Source: Ferruginibacter sp. (lineage in GTDB: Bacteria > Bacteroidota > Bacteroidia > Chitinophagales > Chitinophagaceae). Taken from it: 35,707 bases of DNA. Position numbers and translations under genes: made by a program. The stretch spans positions 1-35,707 of the forward strand of contig JAGNRZ010000009.1 in the NCBI GenBank assembly GCA_017988335.1, in the 5' to 3' direction. Shown piece after piece: positions 8,835 to 19,342 of the stretch. Within the stretch, counting starts at the first letter, position 1; every line of letters starts with the position of its first letter. Under the pieces are notes generated by a model that worked only from the letters and a program-made list of their open reading frames with translations, did no database searches and was not told the origin of the DNA.

Positions 8835-8924
8835 CCGTCCTTATAATTTAGGGTTAGTGGCATTAACTGTAATTGACTGTAAATATAAGGGTCTTCTGCA
8901 CATTAAAACGTTTTAATAATCAAT

Positions 8925-11900
8925 ATGTCTGCAACAAAAAAAGCAACTGCTGAGCGTCACAATTTTGGAAAAGTTGAACTCTTAGCGGAGCAACCCGATT
9001 TGTTAGGAATTCAGATTCAATCCTTTAAAGATTATTTTCAGTTAGAAACTACGCCAGATAAGCGTAATAACGAAGGATTGTTCCGTGTTTTTAAAGAAAA
9101 CTTCCCTATTACGGATACCCGTAATATTTTCGTATTGGAGTTTTTAGACTACTTTGTAGATCCACCACGTTATTCAATTGATGAATGTATTGAAAGAGGA
9201 TTAACCTATGCTGTTCCATTAAAAGCTAAGTTACGCTTAAGCTGTAATGATGAAGAGCATGTGGATTTCCAAACTATTGTACAAGACGTATTTTTAGGAA
9301 ACATACCTTACATGACTCCACGTGGTACTTTTGTTATCAATGGTGCAGAAAGGGTAGTGGTATCTCAATTACATCGTTCTCCTGGTGTATTCTTCGGTCA
9401 ATCTGTTCATCCAAACGGTACTAAAATTTACTCTGCAAGAGTAATTCCTTTTAAAGGTGCTTGGATGGAGTTTGCAACAGACATTAACAATGTAATGTTT
9501 GCATACATCGATCGTAAGAAAAAATTCCCTGTAACTACATTATTACGTTCTATTGGTTTTGAAACCGATAAAGACATTCTAGAATTATTTGGAATGGCTA
9601 ACGAAATTAAAGCCGATAAAAAATCGTTGAAAGATTGCGTAGGCAAGCGTTTAGCAGCAAGGGTACTACGTACTTGGGTAGAAGATTTTGTGGATGAAGA
9701 TACTGGTGAGGTTGTATCTATCGAAAGAAATGAAATTGTTTTAGAAAGAGATACAGTATTAGATGAAGACAATATTGCTACTATTTTAGAACTTGAAATA
9801 AAGAGCGTATTTATTCAAAAAGAAGAGGTGAGTGGTGATTATGCCATCATCTACAATACATTAAATAAAGATACTAGTAATAGTGAGTTAGAAGCGGTTC
9901 AACACATCTATAAGCAATTAAGAGGAGCCGATGCTCCAGATGATGAAACAGCTAGAGGTATTATTGATAAATTATTCTTTAGTGATAAGCGTTACGATTT
10001 AGGTGAGGTAGGTCGTTATAAAATTAACCGTCGTTTAAATTTAGACTTCCCAATTACTAAAAAAGTATTAACAAAAGATGATATCATCGCCATTATTAAA
10101 ACATTAGTACAATTAACTAATGGTAAAAGTGAGGTAGATGATATTGACCATTTAAGTAACAGAAGAGTACGTACAGTAGGAGAGCAATTATATGCTCAAT
10201 TTGGTGTTGGTTTGGCTCGTATGGCTAGAACAATTCGTGAAAGAATGAACGTAAGAGACAATGAGGTATTTACTCCAGTAGATTTGATTAATGCAAGAAC
10301 ATTATCTTCTGTTATCAACTCTTTCTTTGGTACATCTCAGTTATCTCAATTCTTAGATCAAACCAATCCATTATCAGAAATAACGCATAAGCGTCGTATT
10401 TCTGCCCTTGGGCCCGGTGGTTTAAGTAGAGAGAGAGCAGGTTTTGAGGTACGTGACGTTCACTATTCTCACTACGGTCGTTTATGTACTATTGAAACAC
10501 CAGAAGGACCAAACATTGGTTTGATTTCTACGTTGTGTGTACATGCTAAGATAAATGATATGGGCTTTATTGAAACGCCATATCGTAAGGTTACCGAAGG
10601 TAAAGTGGATATGAAGAAAATTACTTTCCTAAGTGCCGAAGAAGAAGATACAGCAAAAATTGCACAGGCAAATATTGATATAGACGAAAAAGGAAATTTT
10701 GTTGATGATAAAATTAAGAGTCGTCAAACAGGTGATTTCCCAATTTTAGATAAAGAAGAAGTGGAGTACATGGATGTGGCACCAAACCAAATTGTAGGTT
10801 TAAGTGCTTCATTAATTCCTTTCTTAGAGCATGATGATGCTAACCGTGCCTTGATGGGTTCAAACATGCAACGTCAAGCTGTACCATTAATTAAGCCAGA
10901 GTCTCCAATTGTAGGTACAGGCTTAGAAGCAAAAGCAGCAAGAGATGCAAGAATTCAAGTACATGCTGATGGTGATGGTGTTGTAGAATATGTAGATGCA
11001 AACGAAATTCATGTTCGTTACAAGCGTAACGAAACTCAGCAATTAGTAAGCTTTGAAGAAGATTTAGTTGTTTATAAATTAACCAAATTCGTTCGTACTA
11101 ACCAAGAAACTACAATTAACTTAAGACCAGCAGTGGTTAAAGGACAAAAAGTAGTTGAAGGCGATTTCTTAACAGAGGGTTACGCTACAAAAGGTGGTGA
11201 ATTGGCACTGGGAAGAAATATGAAAGTGGCATTTATGCCATGGAAAGGGTACAACTTTGAGGATGCGATTGTAATTAGCGAAAAAGTGGTTAAGGAAGAT
11301 TTATTTACATCTATCCATATTAGTGAGTTTGAAACTGAAGTAAGAGACACTAAATTAGGAGAAGAGGAATTAACGCCAGATATCCCTAACGTAAGTGAAG
11401 AAGCTACTAAAGATTTAGATCAAAATGGTATCATCCGTATAGGGGCTCATATTAAAGAAGGCGATATTATTATTGGTAAAATAACTCCAAAAGGCGAAAG
11501 CGACCCAACTCCTGAAGAGAAGTTACTACGTGCCATTTTTGGCGATAAAGCCGGTGATGCTAAAGATGCTTCTTTAAAAGCACCAAGTGGTACAGAAGGG
11601 GTTGTTATTGATAAAAAACTTTTCCAAAGAGCTAAAAAAGATAAGAATGCTAAAGTAAGAGAAAAGGCACAATTGGAAAAAGTAGAGAAGGTACATGAGA
11701 AGAACGAAACCGATTTATTAGAGTTGTTGTTAAACAAACTTCAAACTTTATTAAAAGATAAAACAAGTGCCGGTGTAAGTAACAATTTTGGTGAAGTATT
11801 AATAGGAAAGGGTGCTAAATTCAATCCTAAAAACTTAGCCAATATCGATTACTTAAATGTAAACCCATTGGGTTGGACTGGTGACGCTAAAGTTGATGAA

Positions 11901-12734
11901 TTAATAAACGTTTTATTACATAACTACAACATTAAGTTTAACGAAGAGTTAGGTAGATACAAGAGAGAGAAATTTAATATTTCAATTGGTGATGAGTTAC
12001 CAACTGGTGTATTAAAACTAGCTAAAGTGTACTTAGCGGTTAAGCGTAAGTTGAAGGTGGGTGATAAAATGGCTGGTCGTCATGGTAACAAAGGTATTGT
12101 GGCTAAAATTGTAAGAGCAGAGGATATGCCTTTCTTAGAAGACGGAACACCAGTAGATATTGTATTGAATCCACTAGGTGTACCAAGCCGTATGAACTTA
12201 GGACAGATTTACGAAACTGTACTAGGCTGGGCTGGCGAAAAATTAGGAATGAAGTTTGCCACACCAATTTTTGATGGTGCATCAGTTGCAGAAATTGATG
12301 AGCAAATTACAAAAGCTGGTTTACCTAAGTTTGGTCATACTTATTTATATGATGGTGAAACCGGTGATCGCTTTGACCAAAAAGCAACCGTGGGTATCAT
12401 CTATGTAATTAAGCTTCACCATATGGTGGATGATAAAATGCATGCCCGTTCTATAGGACCATACTCATTAATTACACAACAACCATTGGGTGGTAAAGCA
12501 CAATTTGGTGGTCAGCGTTTTGGTGAAATGGAGGTATGGGCATTAGAAGCTTATGGTGCATCTAATATTTTACAAGAGTTGTTAACGCTTAAATCTGATG
12601 ATATCATCGGTAGAGCTAAAACATACGAAGCTATTGTAAAAGGAGATAATATTCCAAGAGCTGGTATTCCTGAATCATTCAATGTATTAGTACATGAATT
12701 AAGAGGTTTAGGATTGGATTTGAAATTTGATTAA
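8925..12734 (+). CDS. rpoB: DNA-directed RNA polymerase subunit beta
   Basis: 1,269 residues, the usual size in Bacteroidota. With beta', this subunit forms the catalytic centre of RNA polymerase. The rifampicin-binding segment is intact and wild type in appearance, from [11 protein letters not shown] at residues 469-479 through [20 protein letters not shown]. Other hallmarks are [11 protein letters not shown] and, near the C-terminus, [16 protein letters not shown] and [20 protein letters not shown]. The start is supported by a Bacteroidota-like N-terminus ([17 protein letters not shown]). The gene is not preceded here by rplJ/rplL, the usual neighbours, but by an M13 peptidase and a terminator, so it appears to be transcribed from the promoter-like element at 8827. 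rpoC follows after a 168-base spacer. Confidence 0.99.
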   Translation: MSATKKATAERHNFGKVELLAEQPDLLGIQIQSFKDYFQLETTPDKRNNEGLFRVFKENFPITDTRNIFVLEFLDYFVDPPRYSIDECIERGLTYAVPLKAKLRLSCNDEEHVDFQTIVQDVFLGNIPYMTPRGTFVINGAERVVVSQLHRSPGVFFGQSVHPNGTKIYSARVIPFKGAWMEFATDINNVMFAYIDRKKKFPVTTLLRSIGFETDKDILELFGMANEIKADKKSLKDCVGKRLAARVLRTWVEDFVDEDTGEVVSIERNEIVLERDTVLDEDNIATILELEIKSVFIQKEEVSGDYAIIYNTLNKDTSNSELEAVQHIYKQLRGADAPDDETARGIIDKLFFSDKRYDLGEVGRYKINRRLNLDFPITKKVLTKDDIIAIIKTLVQLTNGKSEVDDIDHLSNRRVRTVGEQLYAQFGVGLARMARTIRERMNVRDNEVFTPVDLINARTLSSVINSFFGTSQLSQFLDQTNPLSEITHKRRISALGPGGLSRERAGFEVRDVHYSHYGRLCTIETPEGPNIGLISTLCVHAKINDMGFIETPYRKVTEGKVDMKKITFLSAEEEDTAKIAQANIDIDEKGNFVDDKIKSRQTGDFPILDKEEVEYMDVAPNQIVGLSASLIPFLEHDDANRALMGSNMQRQAVPLIKPESPIVGTGLEAKAARDARIQVHADGDGVVEYVDANEIHVRYKRNETQQLVSFEEDLVVYKLTKFVRTNQETTINLRPAVVKGQKVVEGDFLTEGYATKGGELALGRNMKVAFMPWKGYNFEDAIVISEKVVKEDLFTSIHISEFETEVRDTKLGEEELTPDIPNVSEEATKDLDQNGIIRIGAHIKEGDIIIGKITPKGESDPTPEEKLLRAIFGDKAGDAKDASLKAPSGTEGVVIDKKLFQRAKKDKNAKVREKAQLEKVEKVHEKNETDLLELLLNKLQTLLKDKTSAGVSNNFGEVLIGKGAKFNPKNLANIDYLNVNPLGWTGDAKVDELINVLLHNYNIKFNEELGRYKREKFNISIGDELPTGVLKLAKVYLAVKRKLKVGDKMAGRHGNKGIVAKIVRAEDMPFLEDGTPVDIVLNPLGVPSRMNLGQIYETVLGWAGEKLGMKFATPIFDGASVAEIDEQITKAGLPKFGHTYLYDGETGDRFDQKATVGIIYVIKLHHMVDDKMHARSIGPYSLITQQPLGGKAQFGGQRFGEMEVWALEAYGASNILQELLTLKSDDIIGRAKTYEAIVKGDNIPRAGIPESFNVLVHELRGLGLDLKFD

Positions 12735-12737
12735 ATA

Positions 12738-12764
12738 GGTGAGTGGTGAGTAGTGAACGGTGAG
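12738..12764 (+). repeat. Short imperfect GGTGAG tandem repeats in the rpoB-rpoC spacer
   Basis: Three GGTGAG units in 27 bases, separated by T, then by TAGTGAAC. They start 3 bases after the rpoB stop. No pairing or promoter function could be assigned. Confidence 0.5.
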
Positions 12765-12818
12765 GGCTTACCTCAGTTTACAAAAACTGCTTGCTAACAG
12801 GTTCAATAAAGCTGAAAA

Positions 12819-12839
12819 CGTACAAGTGAGTGACACAAC
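12819..12839 (+). repeat. 21-bp dispersed repeat, copy 1 (rpoB-rpoC spacer)
   Basis: Identical over 21 bases, in the same orientation, to 34164-34184 upstream of ccmC. The core reads GTACAAGTGAGTGACACAAC. Both copies are followed within 3 bases by GATG and then by an AAAACTG block. This suggests a family of intergenic repeats; function unknown. Confidence 0.75.
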
Positions 12840-12902
12840 GATGTTGAAAACTGTACAAAAGCTTGTAACAAAAAACAACAAACTACAAACAAGTATTTTA
12901 AT

Positions 12903-15900
12903 ATGGCATTCAAAAAAGAAAACCGTCCAAGAGCTACCTTTTCTCAAATTACAATTGGATTAGCTAGTCCGGATAGTATTTTAGAAAAAAGCTACGGCGA
13001 AATTTTAAAGCCTGAAACTATTAACTATCGTACCTACAAGCCAGAAAGAGATGGTTTGTTTTGCGAAAGAATTTTTGGCCCAGTAAAAGATTACGAATGT
13101 GCTTGCGGAAAGTACAAGCGTATTCGTTATAAGGGTATAGTGTGCGACCGTTGTGGTGTAGAAGTTACCGAAAAAAAGGTACGTAGAGAGAGAATGGGGC
13201 ATATTAAGTTAGTAGTGCCTGTAGTTCATATTTGGTACTTTAAATCATTGCCTAATAAAATTGGTTATTTGTTAGGCATGAGCTCTAAAAAATTAGAAAC
13301 CATTGTTTACTACGAACGTTTTGTAGTAATACAGTCTGGTATTAGAGCCGATAAAGGTCAAAATTATGGCGACTTATTAACAGAAGAAGAATACTTAGAT
13401 ATTTTAGATGCGTTACCAAAAGATAACCAAATGTTATCTGACGAAGATCCAAATAAGTTTATTGCTAAAATGGGTGCAGAGGCAGTGCATGAAATGTTAT
13501 CTAGATTAGACTTAGATCAACTAAGTTTTGATTTACGTAATGCAGCCGCTAACGAAACTTCTCAACAACGTAAAGCAGATGCGTTAAAGCGTTTAAGCGT
13601 TGTAGAAAGCTTTAGAGATGCTAATACAAGAATAAGCAATAAGCCAGAGTGGATGGTAATGCAATACATTCCAGTTATTCCACCAGAATTGCGTCCATTA
13701 GTTCCATTAGATGGTGGTCGTTTTGCATCAAGCGATTTAAATGACTTATACCGTCGTGTAATTATTCGTAACAACCGTTTAAAGCGTTTGTTAGAAATTA
13801 AAGCACCAGAAGTAATCTTACGTAACGAAAAACGTATGTTACAAGAAGCTATCGATAGCTTATTTGATAACAGCCGTAAATCTAATGCTGTAAAGGCAGA
13901 AGGTGGTAGAGCGTTAAAATCGTTAAGTGATGTATTAAAAGGTAAGCAAGGTCGTTTCCGTCAAAACTTGTTGGGTAAACGTGTGGATTACTCAGGTCGT
14001 TCTGTAATTGTGGTAGGGCCAGAGTTGAAAATGCATGAGTGTGGTTTACCAAAAGATATGGCTGCTGAATTATTTAAGCCATTTATTATTCGTAAGCTAA
14101 TTGAAAGAGGTATTGTAAAAACAGTAAAGAGTGCTAGAAAATTAGTTGACAAAAAAGAAGCTATTATTTGGGATATTTTAGAAAATATATTGAAAGGTCA
14201 TCCGGTAATGTTGAACAGAGCCCCAACCCTTCATAGATTATCTATTCAAGCATTTCAACCAAAATTAATTGAAGGAAAAGCAATACAATTGCATCCGTTG
14301 GTAACAACAGCTTTCAATGCCGATTTTGATGGTGACCAAATGGCGGTGCATGTACCTTTAAGTAGTGCAGCAATTTTGGAAGCCCAGTTATTAATGCTTT
14401 CTTCTCATAATATTTTGAACCCACAAAATGGTACACCAATCACCCTTCCTTCTCAGGATATGGTACTTGGTTTGTATTACATTACTAAGGGTAAAAAATC
14501 TACTGATACCGAAAAGGTAAAAGGCGAAGGAAAAGCGTTTTACAGTGCAGATGAAGTGATTATTGCTCATAACGAAAAGCAATTAGACCTTCATGCTAAT
14601 ATTAAAGTAAAAGCAAACTATCGTAATGCTGATGGTACATTAACCAATAAATTAATTGATACTACTGTAGGTAGAGTAATCTTTAACCAACATGTACCAA
14701 AAGAAGTAGGTTTTGTAAATGCACTTTTAACTAAAAAAGCATTAAGAGAAATTATTGGAGATATATTAAAGTGGACAAGTGTACCTGTTACCGCTAAATT
14801 CTTAGATGATATTAAAACGCTTGGATACCGTATGGCATTTAAAGGTGGATTATCATTTAACATTAACGACTTAATTATACCTGATGTTAAGCAAGAAATG
14901 ATTGACAATGCACAGGGTGAAGTAAGTGAGGTATGGGATAACTACAACATGGGTTTAATTACTAATAACGAACGCTACAACCAAATTATTGATATTTGGA
15001 GTAGGGTAGATACTAAAGTAACTGAAACTTTAATTAGAGAATTAGCAAACGATAAGCAAGGGTTTAACTCAGTTTATATGATGCTTGATAGTGGAGCCAG
15101 AGGTAGTAAGCAACAGATTAAGCAGCTTGCTGGTTTAAGAGGTTTGATGGCTAAGCCACGTAAATCGGGTTCATCGGGTAGTGAAATTATTGAAAACCCA
15201 ATCTTGGCAAACTTTAAAGATGGTTTAAGTGTATTGGAATATTTCATTTCAACGCATGGTGCTAGAAAAGGTTTGGCGGATACGGCGTTAAAAACAGCGG
15301 ATGCTGGTTACTTAACTCGTAGGTTAGTGGATGTGGCACAAGACGTAGTTATTAATGATGAAGATTGTGGCACATTACGTGGTATTGCAACTTCTGCATT
15401 AAAAGATAACGAAGATGTAATTGAACCATTGGCAGATAGAATTGAAGGACGTACTTCTTTACATGATGTATATCATCCAATAACAGAAGAATTAATGATA
15501 GTAGGTGGTGAAGAGATAAGTGCAGATATGGCAAAAGCTATTGAAGAAAGCGGAATTGAAACAGTTGAAATACGTAGTGTACTTACTTGCGAAAGCAAAC
15601 GTGGTGTGTGTGTTAAGTGTTATGGTAAAAACTTAGCTAGTGGTATTTTAGCACAACGTGGTGATGCTGTAGGTATTATTGCTGCACAATCAATTGGTGA
15701 ACCTGGTACTCAGTTAACCTTACGTACTTTCCATGTGGGTGGTGTGGCTGGTTCTGCATCTGTAGAAAGCACAATGCCTGCTAAGTTTGATGGTACTATT
15801 CAATTTGATGGTTTACGTACTGTAAATACAGAAGATAATGAAGGTAAAAAAGTACAAATTGTAATTGGTCGTACTGGTGAGGTAAGAATTAGCGATGTTA

Positions 15901-17195
15901 AAAACGATCGTTTATTAATTACTAATAACGTTCCTTATGGAGCTACGTTAAATGTAAAAGACGGACAAAAAGTAAGTAAGGGAGATGTTATTTGTACATG
16001 GGATCCATTTAACAATGTAATTGTTGCTGAAACTGCTGGTACTATTAAATTTGATGCCTTAATTGAAGGGGTTACTTACCGTGATGAAGCTGATGAGCAA
16101 ACTGGTCATAGAGAAAAAGTAGTTATTGAAACAAAAGATAAAACCAAATTAGCTTCTATTATTTTAGAAGGTAAAGAAAAGAAAACATACAACTTGCCAG
16201 TAGGTTCTCATATTGTGGTTGAAGAAGGCGATGAGGTGAGAAGTGGTCAGGTGTTAGTTAAAATTCCAAGGGTATTAAGTAAATTGAAGGATATTACGGG
16301 AGGTTTACCAAGAGTAACCGAGTTATTTGAGGCTAGAAACCCAAGTAACCCTGCGGTTGTTTGTGAAATTGATGGTGTTGTAACTTTTGGTGCAATTAAA
16401 CGTGGTAACAGAGAGATAATTGTAGAAGCTAAGGATGGTGTGGTACGTAAATACTTAGTTCCATTGAGTCGCCAAATTTTGGTACAAGATGGTGACTTTG
16501 TAAAAGCTGGTGCTCCATTAAGTGATGGGCAAACAGCTCCTGCAGATATTTTAGCTATTAAAGGACCATTTGCGGTACAAGAGTATGTGGTAAATGAAAT
16601 ACAAGAGGTTTACCGCTTACAAGGTGTAAAAATTAATGATAAGCATGTGGAGGTTATTGTACGCCAAATGATGAGAAAGGTAACTATTGAAGATGCTGGA
16701 GATACTATATTCTTAGAAGGAGATACAGAAGATAAATTAGACTTTAACACAGAAAACGATGCTATTTTTGATAAGAAAGTAGTAACAGAAGCTGGCGAAA
16801 GTACTAAGTTAAAAGCTGGTCAAATTGTAACACTAAGAGATATTAGAGAAGAAAACTCAATTTTACGCAGAGCTGATAAAAAGCTAGTAGAATTTAGAGA
16901 TGCTTCTCCAGCAACAAGTAGCCCATTATTATTAGGTATTACAAAAGCATCGTTAGGTACACAAAGTTGGATTTCTGCGGCATCGTTCCAGGAAACAACT
17001 AAAGTATTAAGCAGTGCAGCTATACAAGGTAAAACCGACTTAATGTTAGGCTTAAAAGAAAACGTTATTACAGGCCATCATATACCAGCAGGTACAGGAT
17101 TAAGAGATTTTGAAAATATGATTGTAGGTAGTAAAGAAGAATACGAATTGCTTCAAACTACAAAAGAAGCAATGAGTTTTGATGATGAAGAATAA
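12903..17195 (+). CDS. rpoC: DNA-directed RNA polymerase subunit beta'
   Basis: 1,430 residues. Carries the active-site Mg2+ motif NADFDGD at residues 472-478, the N-terminal zinc ribbon (Cys66, 68, 81, 84) and the second zinc site ending in Cys896, Cys903 and Cys906 ([11 protein letters not shown]). The bridge-helix and trigger-loop region is recognisable (GGEIS..., [21 protein letters not shown]). The start gives the expected N-terminus ([20 protein letters not shown]). Expected to be co-transcribed with rpoB across a 168-base spacer that contains repeats; a separate promoter within the spacer was not recognised. A strong terminator follows 21 bases after the stop. Confidence 0.99.
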   Translation: MAFKKENRPRATFSQITIGLASPDSILEKSYGEILKPETINYRTYKPERDGLFCERIFGPVKDYECACGKYKRIRYKGIVCDRCGVEVTEKKVRRERMGHIKLVVPVVHIWYFKSLPNKIGYLLGMSSKKLETIVYYERFVVIQSGIRADKGQNYGDLLTEEEYLDILDALPKDNQMLSDEDPNKFIAKMGAEAVHEMLSRLDLDQLSFDLRNAAANETSQQRKADALKRLSVVESFRDANTRISNKPEWMVMQYIPVIPPELRPLVPLDGGRFASSDLNDLYRRVIIRNNRLKRLLEIKAPEVILRNEKRMLQEAIDSLFDNSRKSNAVKAEGGRALKSLSDVLKGKQGRFRQNLLGKRVDYSGRSVIVVGPELKMHECGLPKDMAAELFKPFIIRKLIERGIVKTVKSARKLVDKKEAIIWDILENILKGHPVMLNRAPTLHRLSIQAFQPKLIEGKAIQLHPLVTTAFNADFDGDQMAVHVPLSSAAILEAQLLMLSSHNILNPQNGTPITLPSQDMVLGLYYITKGKKSTDTEKVKGEGKAFYSADEVIIAHNEKQLDLHANIKVKANYRNADGTLTNKLIDTTVGRVIFNQHVPKEVGFVNALLTKKALREIIGDILKWTSVPVTAKFLDDIKTLGYRMAFKGGLSFNINDLIIPDVKQEMIDNAQGEVSEVWDNYNMGLITNNERYNQIIDIWSRVDTKVTETLIRELANDKQGFNSVYMMLDSGARGSKQQIKQLAGLRGLMAKPRKSGSSGSEIIENPILANFKDGLSVLEYFISTHGARKGLADTALKTADAGYLTRRLVDVAQDVVINDEDCGTLRGIATSALKDNEDVIEPLADRIEGRTSLHDVYHPITEELMIVGGEEISADMAKAIEESGIETVEIRSVLTCESKRGVCVKCYGKNLASGILAQRGDAVGIIAAQSIGEPGTQLTLRTFHVGGVAGSASVESTMPAKFDGTIQFDGLRTVNTEDNEGKKVQIVIGRTGEVRISDVKNDRLLITNNVPYGATLNVKDGQKVSKGDVICTWDPFNNVIVAETAGTIKFDALIEGVTYRDEADEQTGHREKVVIETKDKTKLASIILEGKEKKTYNLPVGSHIVVEEGDEVRSGQVLVKIPRVLSKLKDITGGLPRVTELFEARNPSNPAVVCEIDGVVTFGAIKRGNREIIVEAKDGVVRKYLVPLSRQILVQDGDFVKAGAPLSDGQTAPADILAIKGPFAVQEYVVNEIQEVYRLQGVKINDKHVEVIVRQMMRKVTIEDAGDTIFLEGDTEDKLDFNTENDAIFDKKVVTEAGESTKLKAGQIVTLRDIREENSILRRADKKLVEFRDASPATSSPLLLGITKASLGTQSWISAASFQETTKVLSSAAIQGKTDLMLGLKENVITGHHIPAGTGLRDFENMIVGSKEEYELLQTTKEAMSFDDEE

Positions 17196-17216
17196 TTTGC
17201 TAATTAGCTAATAAAT

Positions 17217-17251
17217 AAAAAGGAGTAAGATGAAAGTCTTGCTCCTTTTTT
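17217..17251 (+). terminator. Rho-independent terminator of the rpoBC operon
   Basis: A 14-bp stem (17217-17230 with 17237-17250, one G-U pair) with a 6-base loop and a T-tract, starting 21 bases after the rpoC stop. Confidence 0.9.
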
Positions 17252-17288
17252 GTTAAAACAATTCTAAGCCAATAATTGCCAGCAGGAC

Positions 17289-17347
17289 GTTGCATTAAAT
17301 TAAAAGTAAATAACAAAAGCAGTGTAAAGCCTTGTGCTTAATGCAAC
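17289..17347. repeat. 10-bp inverted repeat at the left edge of the accessory island
   Basis: GTTGCATTAA at 17289-17298 is matched by its exact complement TTAATGCAAC at 17338-17347, with 39 bases between. It lies between the rpoC terminator and the first small secreted protein gene. It could be a boundary or a regulatory structure; nothing more can be said. Confidence 0.5.
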
Positions 17348-17362
17348 AAATTGTTATCTTTA
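17332..17362 (+). promoter_or_regulatory. Near-consensus Bacteroidota promoter for the small secreted protein gene
   Basis: TTG at 17332-17334, a 20-base spacer, then TATCTTTA at 17355-17362, one base off TAnnTTTG. It lies 33 bases before the ATG at 17396 and overlaps the right arm of the inverted repeat at 17338-17347. Confidence 0.35.
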
Positions 17363-17395
17363 TTTAAACCCATAATATTAAATTTAAATAAACTT

Positions 17396-17620
17396 ATGAA
17401 ACATATCATTCTTTCATTTACAATACTGTTTTTTAATATAGGGTATTCTCAAAAAATTAAAGATATACCTCGATATTATAATTTTACAGATACTATAAAT
17501 AATATTATTCATTTCAAAGCTAAGTCGAACTCATTCGCCTTTTCATCTGAGAATATAGGTCCTGACAGCTCTCAAATTCTATTTATTGGTGATACTTGTA
17601 AGATATTATGCTACAGCTAG
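17396..17620 (+). CDS. Small secreted hypothetical protein
   Basis: 74 residues from the ATG at 17396. That start is preferred over an in-frame ATG at 17351 because it begins a clean signal peptide (MKHIILSFTILFFNIGYSQ). The mature part of about 55 residues has no recognised domain; it contains two Cys near the end (GDTCKILCYS), which could be a truncated structure. It lies in the low-GC island between rpoC and the Rhs remnant. It may be the N-terminal fragment of an immunity-like or orphan secreted protein, but this is a guess. Confidence 0.5.
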   Translation: MKHIILSFTILFFNIGYSQKIKDIPRYYNFTDTINNIIHFKAKSNSFAFSSENIGPDSSQILFIGDTCKILCYS

Positions 17621-17648
17621 TTCAATTTATAATGAAAAAAAGAATTAA

Positions 17649-17756
17649 ATGAAAAAAATAATATTATTTCTTGTAGTAAATTTTTCTACTTTTTCGGAAT
17701 TATATGCTCAAAAATGTATTGACACTGTACATATAAAAGGCTTTTTACAATGCTAA
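17649..17756 (+). pseudogene. Truncated secreted-protein ORF (35 residues)
   Basis: A short frame starting MKKIILFLVVNFSTFSELYA and ending after QKC...FLQC. It consists of a signal peptide plus about 14 residues and then a stop. It resembles the start of the secreted genes on either side, so it is probably a remnant. A genuine micropeptide cannot be excluded. Confidence 0.4.
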
Positions 17757-17815
17757 AAAAACATTAGCGGTTATGACATATTCTAATTTATTAAAAATCT
17801 ACAATTTGAAATAAT

Positions 17816-18409
17816 ATGCGTATAAATCTTGTTTTAAGTTTTTTTTTAATTGTATTTGCTTTTCAGGCTAATTCGCAGAGCATAGTAAGTGACACATTAT
17901 CTTTAGCTGATTCATTGAATAAAGTACTATATAAAGAATTAAACAATTTGCCCTCAGATATTTTGATAGTAAAATATATTGATAGAAAGAAAAAGAATAA
18001 TAATTTCAATGTGAGTCTGTTAGTTAATAATAGAAATGTAAAAAAGAAACAGCATAAGAAAAAAATATCATTTAAAAATGAAGAAATAAATGATAATGAT
18101 AGTTTAGCATTCTTAATAAAATCCAAGGGCGTAAGCCTTCTAAGCCAAAATTTTAGTTTTAGAAGATTCAAAAATGGAGGTGATTTAATAATTGGCATTA
18201 TAACTAATTATGATTATGAAATAACTAAGTTGCTAAACAATTATTCAAATTATATAATTGAAAACTCTCAAAATCATTTGGCGAAAATTTTATTAAGAAC
18301 TAAAGACAATGACACTATTTATCGTGGAAAATCATATAAGATTATTTATTGCCTTACTAAATCAAATCTAACAAGTTTAGTTAGTTTGAATTATTTATTC
18401 TTTAAATAG
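17816..18409 (+). CDS. Secreted hypothetical protein, Lys/Asn-rich
   Basis: 197 residues with a clear signal peptide (MRINLVLSFFLIVFAFQANS, cleaved near SQS). The mature part is very rich in Lys and Asn, with a basic patch (KKKQHKKKISFK) near residues 77-88. No family was recognised. The gene stands directly upstream of the Rhs core fragment at 18416, in the same frame but separated by a stop. Its base composition is lower in GC than the neighbouring housekeeping genes, consistent with an accessory origin. It could be an orphan periplasmic immunity protein; there is no direct evidence. Confidence 0.55.
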   Translation: MRINLVLSFFLIVFAFQANSQSIVSDTLSLADSLNKVLYKELNNLPSDILIVKYIDRKKKNNNFNVSLLVNNRNVKKKQHKKKISFKNEEINDNDSLAFLIKSKGVSLLSQNFSFRRFKNGGDLIIGIITNYDYEITKLLNNYSNYIIENSQNHLAKILLRTKDNDTIYRGKSYKIIYCLTKSNLTSLVSLNYLFFK

Positions 18410-18415
18410 TTTTTT

Positions 18416-18532
18416 AAGCCCAAGAAAACATTAGATGATTGTCCCTCACAAATAAGCATACCCAAAAACGGCTATATTTATGTATATTGCAGTAACGAAA
18501 CCGAAGGGTTAGTGTTCTTTGATAACCAGTAA
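18416..18532 (+). pseudogene. Rhs/YD-repeat core fragment
   Basis: The frame reads ...IPKNGYIYVYCSNETEGL then VFFDNQ and a stop. This is close to the conserved 'NGY-x-Y-x-YVSNE...VFFDNL' segment that precedes the hyperconserved end of Bacteroidota Rhs proteins. No upstream repeat region exists in the window and no start codon is associated, so it is a remnant. The coding match stops exactly where the 44-bp direct repeat begins. About 100-150 residues of core expected between this segment and the next fragment are missing. Recognition is from the motif by eye. Confidence 0.65.
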
Positions 18533-18572
18533 TGGGTCAGAATTGTTGTTACAAAAATAAACAATTAATTAT
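18529..18572 (+). repeat. 44-bp direct repeat, copy 1 (possible IS1-family left end)
   Basis: Matches 19343-19386 at 43 of 44 positions, same orientation. It begins GTAATGGGTCAGAATTG and contains a 7-bp inverted repeat (AATTGTT ... AACAATT). It interrupts the Rhs core between its two recognisable fragments. The second copy begins with GGTAATG, similar to IS1-family ends, so this may be a solo left end of the same element. Confidence 0.85.
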
Positions 18573-18574
18573 AG

Positions 18575-18882
18575 TCACGACCTAATGAGTTTGAAAGTTT
18601 GTATAGTGCAATGGGGAATAATCCTATTTTAAAAAATGACCCTTTAGGTGATACATAAAGCTAAATGGTACTCCAGAAGCAATTAAAGAATTTATACAAA
18701 TGTTAAATTCTACTACAGGAAACACTGCAAATGGTGTAAAAGATGTACAACAAAACTTTAATTTTGGCACTTTTCAATTTAATATAATTTACCAAGGTAG
18801 AAGAGTGCCAGGATATTGGGAAGGTGGTACTTATCATTATCCTGTAGATAGTAATACAGGTGTAGTAAAAGATGTTAGATAA
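18575..18882 (+). pseudogene. Rhs core end and C-terminal tip (toxin-like), split by a frameshift
   Basis: 18578-18658 reads RPNEFESLYSAMGNNPILK, then NDPLGDT and a stop. This is the typical end of an Rhs core (YSA-x-GNNP...DP-x-GD). In the next frame, from about 18655, it continues IKLNGTPEAIKEFIQ and runs open to the stop at 18880-18882 through GRRVPGYWEGGTYHYPVD. One missing base near 18657 explains the break. The tip is about 75 residues long and its class was not recognised; in Rhs proteins the region after the DPxG motif is the variable, usually toxic tip. An isolated ATG at 18700 leaves 60 residues, but that ORF is better seen as the broken tip. The probable immunity gene begins 15 bases later. 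Confidence 0.7.
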
Positions 18883-18897
18883 CATAAATTAATTAAA

Positions 18898-19266
18898 ATG
18901 TATACATTTATAAAATGCTTTAGCATTATATTCTTTTATTTTTCTTTTGGTTTTAATTCTAATTGTCCAAATTCTTATGTTTTGGTACAAAAGCCAAACC
19001 AATTAATTGGTTGCGGTGGGATTTTGTTTGCAGGTCAATTTGTATTTACTAATGTAAAGGATACAACAGAAATAATTTGTATAATAAAGTGCCCTGATGG
19101 TTATGGAGAATCTTTTTTTAAAGAAAAAAATAAGTATAAAATTGAATTTTCTAAAGATAGTGTTTTAAGTAAGGATTATAGCCTTATCAATGTATTTGAT
19201 ATTCCAGCCAATAAAAAAGTCTCTATAAAAATAGTAGAAAAAATTGAACAGGTAAAAGAGGATTAA
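18898..19266 (+). CDS. Probable Rhs-tip immunity protein (secreted or periplasmic)
   Basis: 122 residues with a hydrophobic N-terminus (FIKCFSIIFFYFSFGF) that looks like a signal peptide. Four further cysteines follow it (two near NSNCPN and IGCGG, two in EIICIIKC), suggesting disulphides. No family was recognised. The call as immunity protein is positional: it starts 15 bases after the Rhs tip, in the same orientation, as immunity genes do. The gene is intact although its partner is broken, which is common for retained immunity genes. An unrelated secreted protein remains possible. Confidence 0.5.
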   Translation: MYTFIKCFSIIFFYFSFGFNSNCPNSYVLVQKPNQLIGCGGILFAGQFVFTNVKDTTEIICIIKCPDGYGESFFKEKNKYKIEFSKDSVLSKDYSLINVFDIPANKKVSIKIVEKIEQVKED

Positions 19267-19341
19267 ATGACAACAAAGCCTAATCTATAAAATTAACCAA
19301 CTGTTACAAGATTTTTTTCGCCGTCGTTTTTGCCGCTGTTG
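19267..19341. other. Unassigned spacer
   Basis: No gene, hairpin with a T-tract or promoter was recognised here. It leads into the second 44-bp repeat. Confidence 0.4.
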
Positions 19342-19342
19342 G

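Noticed and set aside
8835-8924. Ribosomal-protein (L10-type) leader before rpoB
   Set aside because: No rplJ follows and no kink-turn-like structure could be recognised. Only a 7-base direct repeat was seen.
9428-9772. 114-residue antisense frame inside rpoB
   Set aside because: Shadow of the conserved rpoB sequence; no features of its own. The same holds for the other long antisense frames in rpoB, rpoC, the permease and accA.
12760-12963. 67-residue ORF in the rpoB-rpoC spacer
   Set aside because: It overlaps the start of rpoC in another frame, has no domain, and consists mainly of repeat sequence.
18700-18882. Independent 60-residue gene
   Set aside because: The frame is open upstream of the ATG and joins the Rhs core after one base change, so it is better read as a broken Rhs tip.
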